The notes under the pieces are model-generated. The model was given only the letters and a program-made list of their open reading frames with translations. It was not told the DNA's origin and did not search any database. From Conchocele bisecta (lineage: Eukaryota > Mollusca > Bivalvia > Lucinida > Thyasiridae): a stretch of DNA of 64,000 nt. The DNA lies in NCBI GenBank assembly GCA_029237695.1, contig CM055273.1:61121968-61185967 (forward strand), read 5' to 3'. Positions 63,727-64,000 of this stretch are shown piece by piece; position 1 is the stretch's first letter; each line of letters starts with the position of its first letter. A program made the translations under genes and the position numbers.

Positions 63727-63956
63727 TCAACCCTTTCAACACTACAGACCTCTATAGCAGTGTGTGCAAACAGTGCAGATCGAGATGAGCCGTCTCATCA
63801 GGATCTGCACTTTTTGCCAGTAATTTTCATATTTTTTTTAGAGAAATTTTATAAATGGTCAAACTAGTAGTCTGAAATTCAATTTGTGATGATTGGATTG
63901 GTTGGAAAAATAACATACAAAAATCCATTCCAGTTATTTCCGGTTGATAGGGTTAA
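63727..63956 (-). mobile_element. TTAA-B element, copy B16
   Basis: TTCAACCCTTTCAACACTAC to TTTCCGGTTGATAGGGTTAA. The palindrome is shortened to GATGAGCCGTCTCATC, and this keeps a symmetrical hairpin. Confidence 0.83.
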
Positions 63957-64000
63957 ATCCAGAACATTGCAATGACTGTATTGGAAGAAGAGAGCTGTTT

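Noticed and set aside
63690..63730. Good GTAAGTGAG donor on the minus strand at about 63691 as the upstream exon end
   Set aside because: The sequence before it is a TTAA-B element within about 35 bp, and no coding-like stretch exists.

Overview
The window looks like non-microbial, intron-dominated animal DNA. It is AT-rich, has no long intact ORFs, and is filled with short foldback transposons, tRNA-derived SINEs and minisatellites. The SINE types and the '...GTTGATAGGCCGTTAAAC(CAAA)n' retroposon tails are, from memory, typical of molluscs, so a bivalve is my best guess. The genus cannot be fixed from the sequence. GENE: the only host gene I can support runs on the minus strand across almost the whole window. 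Four exons (57938-58024, 23999-24093, 6808-6934, 317-493) each have a GT donor, an AG acceptor and one open frame. All three junctions are phase-compatible (1/2, 0/0, 1/2), giving about 160 continuous codons of an unrecognised, possibly secreted protein. The introns are about 33.8, 17.1 and 6.3 kb. The start of the gene lies beyond 58024 and was not found; it continues off the left edge. REPEATS: nearly everything else is mobile-element debris, for which I use local family names. TTAA-A, A', B, E, P and Q are roughly 200-250 bp elements flanked by TTAA. Most have CCCTT-type ends, some share a GTCGTCTGCTG subterminal motif, and all contain a central foldback; they are probably non-autonomous piggyBac-like elements (Kolobok is the alternative). 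Family C is a roughly 240 bp foldback with GTGGCTGTGACTGGAGAAATGG ends. Family D has CAGAGCTCC ends and 6-bp target duplications. F is a pogo/Tigger-like TA element. K is a 3-bp-target (CAG) element. H, I, J, L, M, N, U, V, W and X are further inverted-repeat families. One Tc1-like (DD34E) transposon with a frameshifted transposase lies at 42512-44097. There are two SINE families and a (CAAA)n-tailed retroposon. LAYOUT: 0-9 kb holds the last visible exon, nested SINE/K/A insertions, J/I/L elements, an inverted D dimer, exon 3 and the W/V elements. 9-24 kb holds many A-D copies, a relatively repeat-poor stretch around 10.8-13 kb, the first H element and exon 2. 24-42 kb holds dense TTAA elements, including a head-to-tail chain at 34.0-34.9 kb, foldbacks, and a 45-bp minisatellite at 39.7-40.2 kb. 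42-48 kb holds the Tc1 element, a SINE and a U-in-M nest with a palindromic 21-bp repeat array. 48-64 kb holds more A/B/C copies, a retroposon with an unusually long (about 96 bp) flanking duplication, exon 1 with an F element 12 nt inside its donor, and a 181-bp tandem array inside a J element. No tRNA gene, rRNA gene, CRISPR array or virus-like gene was seen.
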